DNA of 64,000 nucleotides from VXYK01 sp965214565 (lineage in GTDB: Bacteria > Actinomycetota > Acidimicrobiia > Acidimicrobiales > Aldehydirespiratoraceae). Position 1 is the stretch's first letter; each line of letters begins with the position of its first letter. The position numbers and the translations under genes are program-made. The stretch covers positions 2,294,001 to 2,358,000 of the forward strand of contig OZ243951.1 of the NCBI GenBank assembly GCA_965214565.1, read 5' to 3'. The notes beneath the pieces are model-generated. The model saw only the letters and a program-made list of their open reading frames with translations, was not told the DNA's origin and did no database searches. Positions 50,854 through 58,467 of the stretch are shown piece after piece.

Positions 50854-53264
50854 GCTGTCGCCTTTCGTCGATTGAATGCCGGGTTTCGGCGAGCGCGCGG
50901 CCCGATGGGAAGCACCCGGTTGGGTGCGCCGGCCGACTTCTGCCAGTGCTCGACGAGCCAACCTCGGCGGCGAGCGATTGAAGCGAGCTTCGTCTCGGCG
51001 TTGACAGCCACCGGGAAACCGACAGCTTCGAGCATCGGCAGATCAGAACTGCTGTCGGCATAAGCCACCGCCTGGCGCAGATCGAGGTCGTGAGCCTCCG
51101 CGAAGTCGACGAGCGTCTGATAGCGGGCCTCACCCGTCGGGGGCACCGCGCTGAGTTGGCCGTCGTACGAACCGTTGGTCGTGGTCATCTCGGCGGTGAC
51201 CATGTGGTCGAACAGCGGGCGCAGCGGCTCGACGACGAAGTCGAGCGCACCTGTGATCAGCAGGGTCTTGTGACCGAGGGCCCGATGTTGGCGCACCCTG
51301 CGGATCCCCGCTGGGAACGACTTGGTGATCAACAGGTCGCTGAGCATTTCACGTGAGTCGCGGGCCATCAACTCAACCGGCGCGCCCTCGAACCGCCGAT
51401 AGAAGTAGCGCAGGAAATCGCTGCGGTCCTGCCGGTCCAACGAGAGCAGAGCGGGCGCCTCGCGGAGGGTCTTCAAAGTGAAACTCACGCGGTCGGTGGT
51501 GTTCAGGTGGCGTGTGGCGAGCCATGCGTAGCTGGCGACCACATTGCTGGCGATCAGGGTGTTCTCCAGATCGAACACGGCGAGTTGACGCTCCGGTGAC
51601 AGCACCTGTTTGCGGAGCCGGCTGGAACGGGACTCGCTGCTCCTGGTCCCGGGCGCCATCTTGAGGCGGGCCTGCTTGACCATGGAGGGAAGGTGGATGC
51701 TCTGAACGTAGGTTGTCCAGTCGACGACCCGAGGATCCATGCAGAAGTCTCGTTGATCCTGTGGGTCCAGTGAGTCCCAGAGCGTGTACATGCGGTTGAG
51801 CTGGTACAGAGCTTCGCACTCGGCGTAGGCGCCGTATAGCTCGACGTAGCCGTTGGCACGCTCAAGCTGTTCCTTGCGTTCCTCGAGGTCGGCGCTCAGG
51901 TCAGCCTGTCTGCCGCGCAGAGGGAGAACATGAAGCACCCGTTCACCGAGATCGAGGCCCTTGCGGGCGCGGCCCAGTTGGCGAACCACCCGCCCACGAC
52001 CCGGGAACGACCATTCGGGGACCGAGATCGGCTGGTTCCTCTCGTCGTAGACGGGGTGGTCGTTGAACCAGCTGCGGACCAGATCGACCAGTTCCCCGTA
52101 CATGAGCGGATTCGCCGTTCCCGAAGCGATCTGCACGACGTCAGGACAGGGTGTCTCGTCCTCGTCGAGTTCCGGACCTCGAGCGGCGACTGCGAGGATC
52201 GTGGCGACCACGAAATCGACAGGGATGATGTCCACGACGCCCTCGGGAATCCCGGGGAACTCCTTGAGCAGGCCGCGTGCATAGGCCGCGATGACCGGTT
52301 CGGCCATACGGAAACCGCGGATCCATCCAGGTGACGGTTCCGCGAACGCCGACTCGATGATCGAGGGGCGGACAATGCTCACTGGAACGTCGGCGCGGGT
52401 CTCGACCAGGGCGCGCTCTCCGAGCGCCTTGGTGAACGCATAGGCGTCGGGGAACCCCAGGCTGGAGGCCCGTCCCCGTCCCGCCCTGGTCAGCTGTTCA
52501 CCGACCCACTGCCGGCGGAGCTGCTCGACCTTGTCGGTGAGCGCCGGGCCGCCGGCGGCGCCGAGGCTGCGGCGGGCCTGTTTGGCGAGTTCGCTGAGCC
52601 GCTCGGGTGTGCGACTCGCCTGTTCCGCATCGACTCGGACCCGGCGGGCGCTGTCGACTTCGGCCTTCCAGGCCACGTCTACGAAGAACGGCGACTCGTC
52701 GATGAGTTCCTCGGGGGCGCTGCCTCGTCGACTCCCTGCGACGTAACAGGTGGACACGGCGATCAGGTGTGCGGGCTCGCCGGGACCGAGCCCTCCTCGG
52801 GTGGGCTCGGTCCGCGCCGCTGCGGCTTGGCGCACGGCTGCGGCCACTCGCATCGGCCCGAGCAGATTGATCTCGACTGCGTCGTCGAGAGCGGAGTCGA
52901 AGCTGACGGTGGCAGCCGAGTGGATGACGATGTCGCAGGCAGCGAGCATGGCGAGGCCTTCGGGTTCGAGTCCCAGCCCGTCGACGCCGACATCGCCCGC
53001 CACAGCGGAGACTCGACGCTTGCACATCTCCTCGAAGGTCTCGTTGCTCTCATCGTCGAACGTGTTGCGGATCCGCGCGAAGGCGTCGTTGCGGAAGATG
53101 TCCCGGTCCACCCGGTTCTGTGCTCCGCGCCGTCCGGGTCGCACGATCAGGACCAGTTCGCTGTCGGGGACCGAGCGGAGGAGCCGTTCGACGAGCGCGG
53201 TCCCCAAGAACCCGGTCGCTCCGGTGATGGCGATGCGCTTGTTGTTCAACTCTGCGGAAATCAC
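50850..53264 (-). CDS. Fatty acyl-CoA reductase-like (NAD-binding_4) / HAD-IB fusion
   Basis: About 804 residues from the GTG at 53264 (start ISAELNNKRIAITGATG); the frame continues to 53318, but that adds the operator and TetR promoter region. The Rossmann part (about 1-360) has ITGATGFLGTALVERLL, IVIHSAATVSFDSALDDAVEINLLGP, ISVSTCYVAG-like STCYVAGSR and YAFTKALGERAL (YxxxK) and IVRPSIIESAFAEPSPGWIRG, all typical of male-sterility/fatty acyl-CoA reductases. A linker with a helical region follows. From about 565 a HAD-IB phosphatase has LAVFDLENTLIASNV (DxExT), LLITGALDFVVEPL and AYADSSSDLPMLEAVGFPVAVNAETKLASIARRRGW. It heads the operon facing TetR. The product could be a fatty aldehyde or alcohol; the second activity is a predicted phosphatase. 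Confidence 0.85.
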   Translation of the reverse strand: MISAELNNKRIAITGATGFLGTALVERLLRSVPDSELVLIVRPGRRGAQNRVDRDIFRNDAFARIRNTFDDESNETFEEMCKRRVSAVAGDVGVDGLGLEPEGLAMLAACDIVIHSAATVSFDSALDDAVEINLLGPMRVAAAVRQAAAARTEPTRGGLGPGEPAHLIAVSTCYVAGSRRGSAPEELIDESPFFVDVAWKAEVDSARRVRVDAEQASRTPERLSELAKQARRSLGAAGGPALTDKVEQLRRQWVGEQLTRAGRGRASSLGFPDAYAFTKALGERALVETRADVPVSIVRPSIIESAFAEPSPGWIRGFRMAEPVIAAYARGLLKEFPGIPEGVVDIIPVDFVVATILAVAARGPELDEDETPCPDVVQIASGTANPLMYGELVDLVRSWFNDHPVYDERNQPISVPEWSFPGRGRVVRQLGRARKGLDLGERVLHVLPLRGRQADLSADLEERKEQLERANGYVELYGAYAECEALYQLNRMYTLWDSLDPQDQRDFCMDPRVVDWTTYVQSIHLPSMVKQARLKMAPGTRSSESRSSRLRKQVLSPERQLAVFDLENTLIASNVVASYAWLATRHLNTTDRVSFTLKTLREAPALLSLDRQDRSDFLRYFYRRFEGAPVELMARDSREMLSDLLITKSFPAGIRRVRQHRALGHKTLLITGALDFVVEPLRPLFDHMVTAEMTTTNGSYDGQLSAVPPTGEARYQTLVDFAEAHDLDLRQAVAYADSSSDLPMLEAVGFPVAVNAETKLASIARRRGWLVEHWQKSAGAPNRVLPIGPRARRNPAFNRRKATA

Positions 53265-53283
53265 AGTACTTGTTATAGCAAAC

Positions 53284-53305
53284 CTCTCTACCAAATGGTA
53301 GAGAG
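53284..53305. promoter_or_regulatory. Perfect 22-bp palindrome between tetR and the lipid operon
   Basis: Arms CTCTCTACCA and TGGTAGAGAG are perfectly complementary, with AA between them. It lies 19 nt from the reductase start and 5 nt from the tetR start, overlapping the tetR -10-like TAGAGA. On the operon side TATAAC (on the reverse strand, 53272-53277) could be the -10. It is the best operator candidate in the window. Confidence 0.8.
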
Positions 53306-53310
53306 ATGGC

Positions 53311-53928
53311 ATGAACAATTCGGTGCCGACCCGTCAGCGTGTGCTGGAAGCGGCACTGAACGCGTTCGGAACCGACGGTTATGCGGCCACTTCTCTCGAC
53401 TCCCTGGCCGAACAACTCGGCGTCCGCAAGCAGACCATCCTCTACTACTTCCCGTCCAAACAGGCGCTGTTCGACTCGGTGATCGACTCCGCCGCGCAGG
53501 ACCTGGTAGAGATCTTCGAACAGGAGGCATCGCGGGGCCTGACCGGCATCGACCAGGTCGAGGCGATCGTTCGACGGATCTTCAGGCTCGCTGTCAGCCG
53601 ACCCGAACTCCTCGGTCTGGTCAGAGAAGTGACACGCCCCGGATCGATCACCGTCGGGCGTCTCAGAGCCCATGTCGGCCCGACCGTCGACCGTGCCCGC
53701 GCCTTCCTTGAGCGAGAAATGACCGCGGGCCGCCTGCGACGCTCCGACCCGTCGATGCTCCTGCTGTCGCTGTATTCGACGGTCGTTGGTGTTGCCAGCG
53801 AGCTCGAGGTTCAGCGGGCGATGGGAATCGGACCCTCAGCGCGCGCCACAGTCGGCCGCCGTACGGAGCTGACCCGTTTCCTTCGAGCAGCACTGGCCCC
53901 CACCGACCCGCCTGAGCGCTCGCGATAG
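53311..53928 (+). CDS. TetR/AcrR family repressor
   Basis: 205 residues, ATG. The helix-turn-helix is TRQRVLEAALNAFGTDGYAATSLDSLAEQLGVRKQTILYYFPSKQALFDSVI (residues 7-58). The rest (about 60-200) is a helical ligand domain with a tendency to hydrophobic ligands. It faces the reductase gene across the 22-bp palindrome and so probably represses that operon and itself. An acyl-CoA or lipid inducer would fit, but that is inference. Confidence 0.92.
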   Translation: MNNSVPTRQRVLEAALNAFGTDGYAATSLDSLAEQLGVRKQTILYYFPSKQALFDSVIDSAAQDLVEIFEQEASRGLTGIDQVEAIVRRIFRLAVSRPELLGLVREVTRPGSITVGRLRAHVGPTVDRARAFLEREMTAGRLRRSDPSMLLLSLYSTVVGVASELEVQRAMGIGPSARATVGRRTELTRFLRAALAPTDPPERSR

Positions 53929-53969
53929 CGCTTGCTGCCGACGATCGTCAGTCTGGGTTGACGGGTCCC

Positions 53970-54290
53970 TCAGTCAGGGTTGACTGGCAGAGCGTCAGGG
54001 GGCAGGGGCACGTTGGAGTCGAGGTAACGGCGCAGTTTCTCAGCATCGCATTCCACGCAGAGCCAGACGATGTTGAGTGACTGAATCGAGAGTTGAGTTC
54101 CCCGGCTCTTGTCGAGCGTCGCCTGCCAAGCTGCCCGCACGTTGGTCGTCTGGCATTGCGGGCAGCGCTGTGTCATGTCCCGCTCCCAGACCAGACCGCA
54201 TTCGCCGCAAGTCACGGTGATGGTGCCGTCAGCGTTGCTGCCCTGAAGGTTCTCCTCCTCTGAACAATGCGGACAGGCGACGATCGGCAC
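53970..54290 (-). CDS. Small zinc-ribbon protein
   Basis: 106 residues from a GTG; TAGCCT lies 6 nt upstream (leaderless pattern). The cysteine pairs are CPHCSEE (residues 6-9), CGECGLVW (about 28-31), CPQCQTTN (about 43-46) and CVECDAEK (about 77-80), enough for two zinc ribbons. The first and second pairs resemble the ribbon of transcription and RNA-processing factors. No other domain; the function is unknown. Confidence 0.75.
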   Translation of the reverse strand: MPIVACPHCSEEENLQGSNADGTITVTCGECGLVWERDMTQRCPQCQTTNVRAAWQATLDKSRGTQLSIQSLNIVWLCVECDAEKLRRYLDSNVPLPPDALPVNPD

Positions 54291-54356
54291 CCCTTGAGGC
54301 TAGCGACCCCCTATCTTTAGTTGCCTGCAGCCAGACAACTCGGACCGTGAGGCACC

Positions 54357-55763
54357 ATGACCGTTCCAGATTTTCGATCAATCACTGTTGAGGAATTGGT
54401 GCGCCGGATCAAGGCCCGCGAGTTGAGCGCCGCAGAGGTCACTGACGCGGCGCTTGAACGCATCGAGCGCCTCAACCCGAGCCTCAACGCTTTCGTTGCG
54501 GTGGACGCCGACGCTGCTGAGGCTCAAGCCGCTGAGGTGGACCGCGCTCTCGACAGCGGATCCGAGGTCGGCCCGCTCGCCGGCGTGCCGGTCGGAGTGA
54601 AGGACCTCGCCGACGCTGCCGGGTTCCAGACGACGCGCGGAGCAAGGCACCTCGCAGACGTCGCACCAGCTGAACAGGACTCGACCGAAGTGGCCCGTAT
54701 GCGTGCGGCGGGCTGTGTGATCCTCGGCAAGACCAACACCCCTGAATTCGGCTGGACAGGCGACACGTTCAATTCAGTGTTCGGCGCAACCGTGAGCCCG
54801 TGGGGGACCAACCGCTCTCCCGGCGGATCCTCAGGAGGCACCTCGGCGGCGATCAGTTCTGGGATGATCCCGCTGGGGACGGGCTCGGACGGGGGTGGCT
54901 CGATTCGGATTCCGTCTGCGCTCACAGGCCAGTCGGGGCACAAGCCGACGCAGGGACGGGTGCCGGGCGGCCCCGCGCCGATGGGGGCGAGCGACCTGTC
55001 GACGGTCGGTCCCATGGCCCGCCGTATCCGTGACGTCGCCCTGGCGCTCGACGCGGTCAGCGGCCCGTCGCCGGGCGATCTGCGATCCCTCGATCTGATC
55101 GCGCCACTTCGTCCCCGCCTCGATGATCCATCTGCCCCGGCACGCGTCCTGTGGTGTCCGAGCATTGAGGGAAGCCCAGTCGACGACGAGGTCCTGGCAA
55201 CCTGTGCTTCTGCGGTCGACCAAATCAGGCACGCCGGGGTTGAGGTTGTTGACGTTGAACCGGTGGCCCCGGACGTGTTCAGCGTGTTCGCGCTGTTGTT
55301 CTTCGGCGGGATGGTCCCGACCTACCGTCATCTGTTCGACACGTCCGCGTGGGAAGAGATCACACCCGGCCTGCAGGATATTCTCAAGGGAGCGGATGAA
55401 CGTTTGAGCATCGACAGCATCGAGGAGGCCCGCAAGCAGGCGCAGGCGGCGTCGATTCGGCTCGCCGAGGCGATGGCCGGCTTCGATGCGCTGCTCAGCC
55501 CGACCGTTGTCGGTCAGGTTCCCGTCAGTCGGGGACCGGGAATGGTCAACGGCGAAGAGACCGAGATGTGGGTCGGCAACACCTATCCGTTCAACGTCAC
55601 GCGACGACCGGCGGGCACCACGAATGCCGGGTTCACCTCCGACGCCATGCCCGTCGGCCTGCAGGTTGTCGGGCATCAGAACGACGACGCGGGAGTGCTT
55701 GAGGTCACGGCGTGGATCGAAGATCTGCTCGGTTTCGACCCGATTCCCCCGGACGCCGCCTGA
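54357..55763 (+). CDS. Amidase (amidase-signature family)
   Basis: 468 residues. The Ser-cisSer-Lys triad is in GVPVGVKDLADAAG (lysine, about 83), NRSPGGSSGGTSAAISSGMIPLGTGSDGGGSIRIPSALTG (cis-serine about 157, nucleophile about 181). ILGKTNTPEFGW is also typical. The family hydrolyses amides from aryl- and alkylamides to glutaminyl-tRNA; this copy lacks GatA-specific context, so a free amidase is more likely. The carboxy-end YPFNVTRRPAGTTNAGFTSDAMPVGLQVVG is complete. Confidence 0.93.
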   Translation: MTVPDFRSITVEELVRRIKARELSAAEVTDAALERIERLNPSLNAFVAVDADAAEAQAAEVDRALDSGSEVGPLAGVPVGVKDLADAAGFQTTRGARHLADVAPAEQDSTEVARMRAAGCVILGKTNTPEFGWTGDTFNSVFGATVSPWGTNRSPGGSSGGTSAAISSGMIPLGTGSDGGGSIRIPSALTGQSGHKPTQGRVPGGPAPMGASDLSTVGPMARRIRDVALALDAVSGPSPGDLRSLDLIAPLRPRLDDPSAPARVLWCPSIEGSPVDDEVLATCASAVDQIRHAGVEVVDVEPVAPDVFSVFALLFFGGMVPTYRHLFDTSAWEEITPGLQDILKGADERLSIDSIEEARKQAQAASIRLAEAMAGFDALLSPTVVGQVPVSRGPGMVNGEETEMWVGNTYPFNVTRRPAGTTNAGFTSDAMPVGLQVVGHQNDDAGVLEVTAWIEDLLGFDPIPPDAA

Positions 55764-55814
55764 CGGCCTTTAGCGGATCGCAGTAGCGCTCCGAGGCGGT
55801 ATCGTCGTCGTGCC

Positions 55815-55888
55815 GGGCGATTAGCTCAGTCGGCTAGAGCGCTGCCTTCACACGGCAGAGGTCGAGGGTTCAAGTCCCCCATCGCCCA
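55815..55888 (+). tRNA. tRNA-Val (CAC)
   Basis: Acceptor GGGCGAT/ATCGCCC, D arm GCTC/GAGC, anticodon stem CTGCC/GGCAG around TTCACAC (anticodon CAC), T arm GAGGG-TTCAAGT-CCCCC, discriminator A. CCA is not encoded. Confidence 0.93.
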
Positions 55889-55919
55889 CACCCCATCACC
55901 CACCAAGGGCGATACTGCC

Positions 55920-56156
55920 TCAGTCGCGCCAGTAGTTGTTGGCTGCGGCGATGGTTTGGAACTCGATGGCGACGATTTGGCTTGCCTGCATGAGTTTGGC
56001 CGTATCGGTCGCGTAGTCGTAGCGGAGCCCGGCCCTGGTATCGGCGTCCGTTTGGATTGAGGCGATTGTTTTGCGAGCGAGCATGATGGCTAGTTCGCGC
56101 CCCTGAGCCGGAGTGTCGGTGATCAGGGTCGGGATGACGTCGTCGAAGATAGACAT
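55920..56156 (-). CDS. Small conserved-looking hypothetical protein
   Basis: 78 residues: IFDDVIPTLITDTPAQGRELAIMLARKTIASIQTDADTRAGLRYDYATDTAKLMQASQIVAIEFQTIAAANNYWRD. It is predicted to be mostly helical with no cysteine and no membrane segment. TAGGCT stands 8 nt before the ATG, the leaderless arrangement used by other genes here, which supports a real gene. It starts 24 nt after the end of the dppF gene. Confidence 0.55.
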   Translation of the reverse strand: MSIFDDVIPTLITDTPAQGRELAIMLARKTIASIQTDADTRAGLRYDYATDTAKLMQASQIVAIEFQTIAAANNYWRD

Positions 56157-56180
56157 GGCCGTTGAGCCTACTGTCTCCGG

Positions 56181-57398
56181 CTAGTTCGGGCGGACTTCGG
56201 GGAAGTGGCAGGCCACCGGGTGACCGATTCCGGGATCGGCCAACGGAGGCTGCTGCTCGCCGCAAATGGCTTCGGCCTTCCAGCAACGGGTACGGAACCG
56301 GCAGCCTGACGGCGGGTCGGCCGGGTTGGCAATGTCGCCCTGCAACAGAATCCTGTGTCGTTGCCGTTCCAATTTGGGGTCCGGAACAGGTACCGCGGAG
56401 AGCAGCGCCTGAGTGTAGGGGTGGGCGGGTTCCTCGTAGACCTGCCGGCCTGTTCCGGTCTCGACGATCCTGCCGAGATACATCACCGCGACCCGGTCCG
56501 AGATGTGCCGCACCACAGACAGGTCGTGTGCCACGAAGAGATACGTCAACCCGAACCTGTCCTGCAGATCCTCCAGCAGGTTCAAGACCCCCGCCTGAAT
56601 ACTGACATCGAGGGCCGACACCGGTTCATCGAGAATCAGCAACTCCGGTTGCAGGGCCAGGGCCCGGGCGATCCCGATGCGCTGGCGCTGCCCGCCGGAG
56701 AACTCGTGGGGATAACGGTTCCCGTGCTGGGGGTGCAGGCCCACCAACTCCAGCAGTTCGGCTACCCGCTCCCGGACATCGTCGACGATACGGTGGATCT
56801 TCAGCGGCTCCGCCACGATTGATGCGACCGTCATGCGCGGATCGAGGGAGGCCATGGGGTCCTGGAAGACGATCTGCATGAAGCGGCGTTGGCCCCGCAT
56901 CTGCTTGCGGGGCAGTTCCGTGAGTTCGGTTCCGGCGAAGTTCACCGAACCGGACGTGGGTTCGATGAGGCGCAGGATGCAGCGGGCGACAGTGGACTTG
57001 CCTGAACCTGATTCGCCGACGAGACCGAGGGTTTCGCCCTGTTTGATGTGTAGGGAGACGCCGCTGACGGCTTGGACCGTGCCGATCGGGCGGCGGAGGG
57101 GGGAATTGGAGGTGACGGGGAAGTCCTTGACGAGGTTCGTGACTGTTAGCAGGGGGGGCGCGTCCGGCTTGGTGGCGGGTCCTGTCACCGCCGGAGTCCA
57201 CGCTTCCTCGCGCGCGTCCGGCTTGGTGGCGGGTCCTGTCACCGCCGGAGCCCACAAGTCCTCACTCGCTGGCGCTCGTTCCGGGCTTGCGGGCGCCCAC
57301 CGGCGGCGCCACCCGCCACCTCGCCTCACGGGCGGTGTGCGGCCTCCTCCTCGCCTCACGCGCGGCTTGCGGCCTCCTCCTCGCCTCACGCTAGGCAT
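56181..57398 (-). CDS. dppF: Peptide ABC transporter ATP-binding protein DppF-type, with repeat N-terminus
   Basis: 405 residues from the ATG at 57398, which overlaps the dppD stop by 8 nt; a GTG at 57188 would give a normal-length protein. The ATPase has GLVGESGSGKSTVARCILRL (Walker A), FQDPMASLDPRMTV (Q loop), YPHEFSGGQRQRIGIARAL (signature), LLILDEPVSALDVS (Walker B) and the oligopeptide C-terminal domain with CRFRTRCWKAEAIC (four-cysteine-type site). The first 85 residues consist of VRRGGGRxPR-like units and two copies of AVTGPATKPDA, encoded by tandem DNA repeats. It is the last gene of the dpp operon. Confidence 0.88.
   Translation of the reverse strand: MPSVRRGGGRKPRVRRGGGRTPPVRRGGGWRRRWAPASPERAPASEDLWAPAVTGPATKPDAREEAWTPAVTGPATKPDAPPLLTVTNLVKDFPVTSNSPLRRPIGTVQAVSGVSLHIKQGETLGLVGESGSGKSTVARCILRLIEPTSGSVNFAGTELTELPRKQMRGQRRFMQIVFQDPMASLDPRMTVASIVAEPLKIHRIVDDVRERVAELLELVGLHPQHGNRYPHEFSGGQRQRIGIARALALQPELLILDEPVSALDVSIQAGVLNLLEDLQDRFGLTYLFVAHDLSVVRHISDRVAVMYLGRIVETGTGRQVYEEPAHPYTQALLSAVPVPDPKLERQRHRILLQGDIANPADPPSGCRFRTRCWKAEAICGEQQPPLADPGIGHPVACHFPEVRPN
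57158..57250 (-). repeat. 54-bp tandem repeat at the start of dppF
   Basis: Two copies of a 39-nt identical block (57158-57196 and 57212-57250) with a period of 54 bp, each encoding AVTGPATKPDA. The period is a multiple of three, so the frame is kept. Confidence 0.9.
57301..57390 (-). repeat. Three 30-bp tandem repeats at the start of dppF
   Basis: Each unit ends TCGCCTCACG. The second and third units (57331-57360, 57361-57390) differ at only a few bases, the first is more diverged. Each encodes a VRRGGGR-type decapeptide. They lie right after the dppD stop. Confidence 0.88.
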
Positions 57399-58467
57399 CG
57401 GGGGCTCCCCCGGGTTGGGGCTGAGATGGGGGGCTGGTGCGTTGGGAGGGGGTTGCGGGGGTCAACGGGTGGTGGCAGGCGGTTTTTTGGGTGGGGGTTG
57501 AATGGGTTAGGGGGGGTGGGGGGTTTTGGGGGCAGATATCTGTGGCGCGGGGGCAGCGGGGGGTGAAGGCGCAACCGGGGGGTGGGGACAGCATTGAGGG
57601 GAGAGAGCCCTCGATGGGGACCAGACGGCGGCCGCGTGGGGTGTCCAGCCGGGGGATCGCTGCTAACAGGCCGGCTGTGTAGGGATGGGCGGGGTGTTCG
57701 AACACATCGTCGATCATTCCGGTTTCGGCTGTGCGGCCTGCGTACATCACGAACAGGCGGTGGGCGGTGCGGGCCACGACGCCGAGATCGTGGGTTATCA
57801 GGATCAGAGCCGAATCGACAGCCTGGCGAGCCCGCTCCAAGACGTCGAGAATCTGAGCCTGGGTGGTCACGTCAAGCGCGGTTGTCGGCTCATCGGCGAT
57901 CAACACGTCAGGGTCGTTGGCTATGGCCATGGCGATCATCACCCTCTGACGCATACCGCCGGAAAGCTCATGGGGATAGGAGTCCACGCGCCGGGCCGAG
58001 TCCGCGATACCCACAAGGTCCAACAGCTCCGCGGCGCGCCGGATCGACTCTTGACGTTTCAGTTTCTGGTGGACCCTGACCCCCTCGGCGATCTGATCGC
58101 CGACTGACATGACCGGATTGAGCGACGTCATCGGGTCCTGGAAGACCATCGCCATCGCCGATCCCCGCAACTGCTCGAGTTGCTTCTCTGGCATTCCCAA
58201 CAGTTCCTGCCCGCGGTGGGAGATCGATCCGCTCACCCTCGCGTCGGGTGGGAGCAGCCCCATCGCAGCCAGGACACTGACAGACTTTCCCGAGCCGGAC
58301 TCTCCGGCGATTGCCAGCACCTCGCCCTCATGCACATCCCAGCTCACGCCTCGAACTGCATGCACAACGCCATCGTCGGTAGGGAAGTCGACGGTCAGGT
58401 CGCGCACCGACAGGATCGCAGTCGGATCCGCCGCCTCGCGGCCGCTCGATGGGTCGTCGGTGCTCAT
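57391..58467 (-). CDS. dppD: Peptide ABC transporter ATP-binding protein DppD-type
   Basis: 358 residues, start overlapping the dppC stop (ATGA). Walker A is AIAGESGSGKSVSVLAAMGL, the signature YPHELSGGMRQRVMIAMAI, Walker B VLIADEPTTALDVTTQAQ. The C-terminal oligopeptide domain has PPGCAFTPRCPRATDICPQ (cysteine cluster). The last 45 residues are low-complexity (PPPPLTHSTPTQKTACHHPLTPATP and so on), encoded by a G-rich strand, unlike the rest of the family. Confidence 0.93.
   Translation of the reverse strand: MSTDDPSSGREAADPTAILSVRDLTVDFPTDDGVVHAVRGVSWDVHEGEVLAIAGESGSGKSVSVLAAMGLLPPDARVSGSISHRGQELLGMPEKQLEQLRGSAMAMVFQDPMTSLNPVMSVGDQIAEGVRVHQKLKRQESIRRAAELLDLVGIADSARRVDSYPHELSGGMRQRVMIAMAIANDPDVLIADEPTTALDVTTQAQILDVLERARQAVDSALILITHDLGVVARTAHRLFVMYAGRTAETGMIDDVFEHPAHPYTAGLLAAIPRLDTPRGRRLVPIEGSLPSMLSPPPGCAFTPRCPRATDICPQNPPPPLTHSTPTQKTACHHPLTPATPSQRTSPPSQPQPGGAPDA

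Noticed and set aside
57400..57560. G-rich stretch as a possible quadruplex regulator
   Set aside because: It is inside the coding end of dppD and its G runs follow from proline and threonine codons on the other strand; nothing else suggests regulation.
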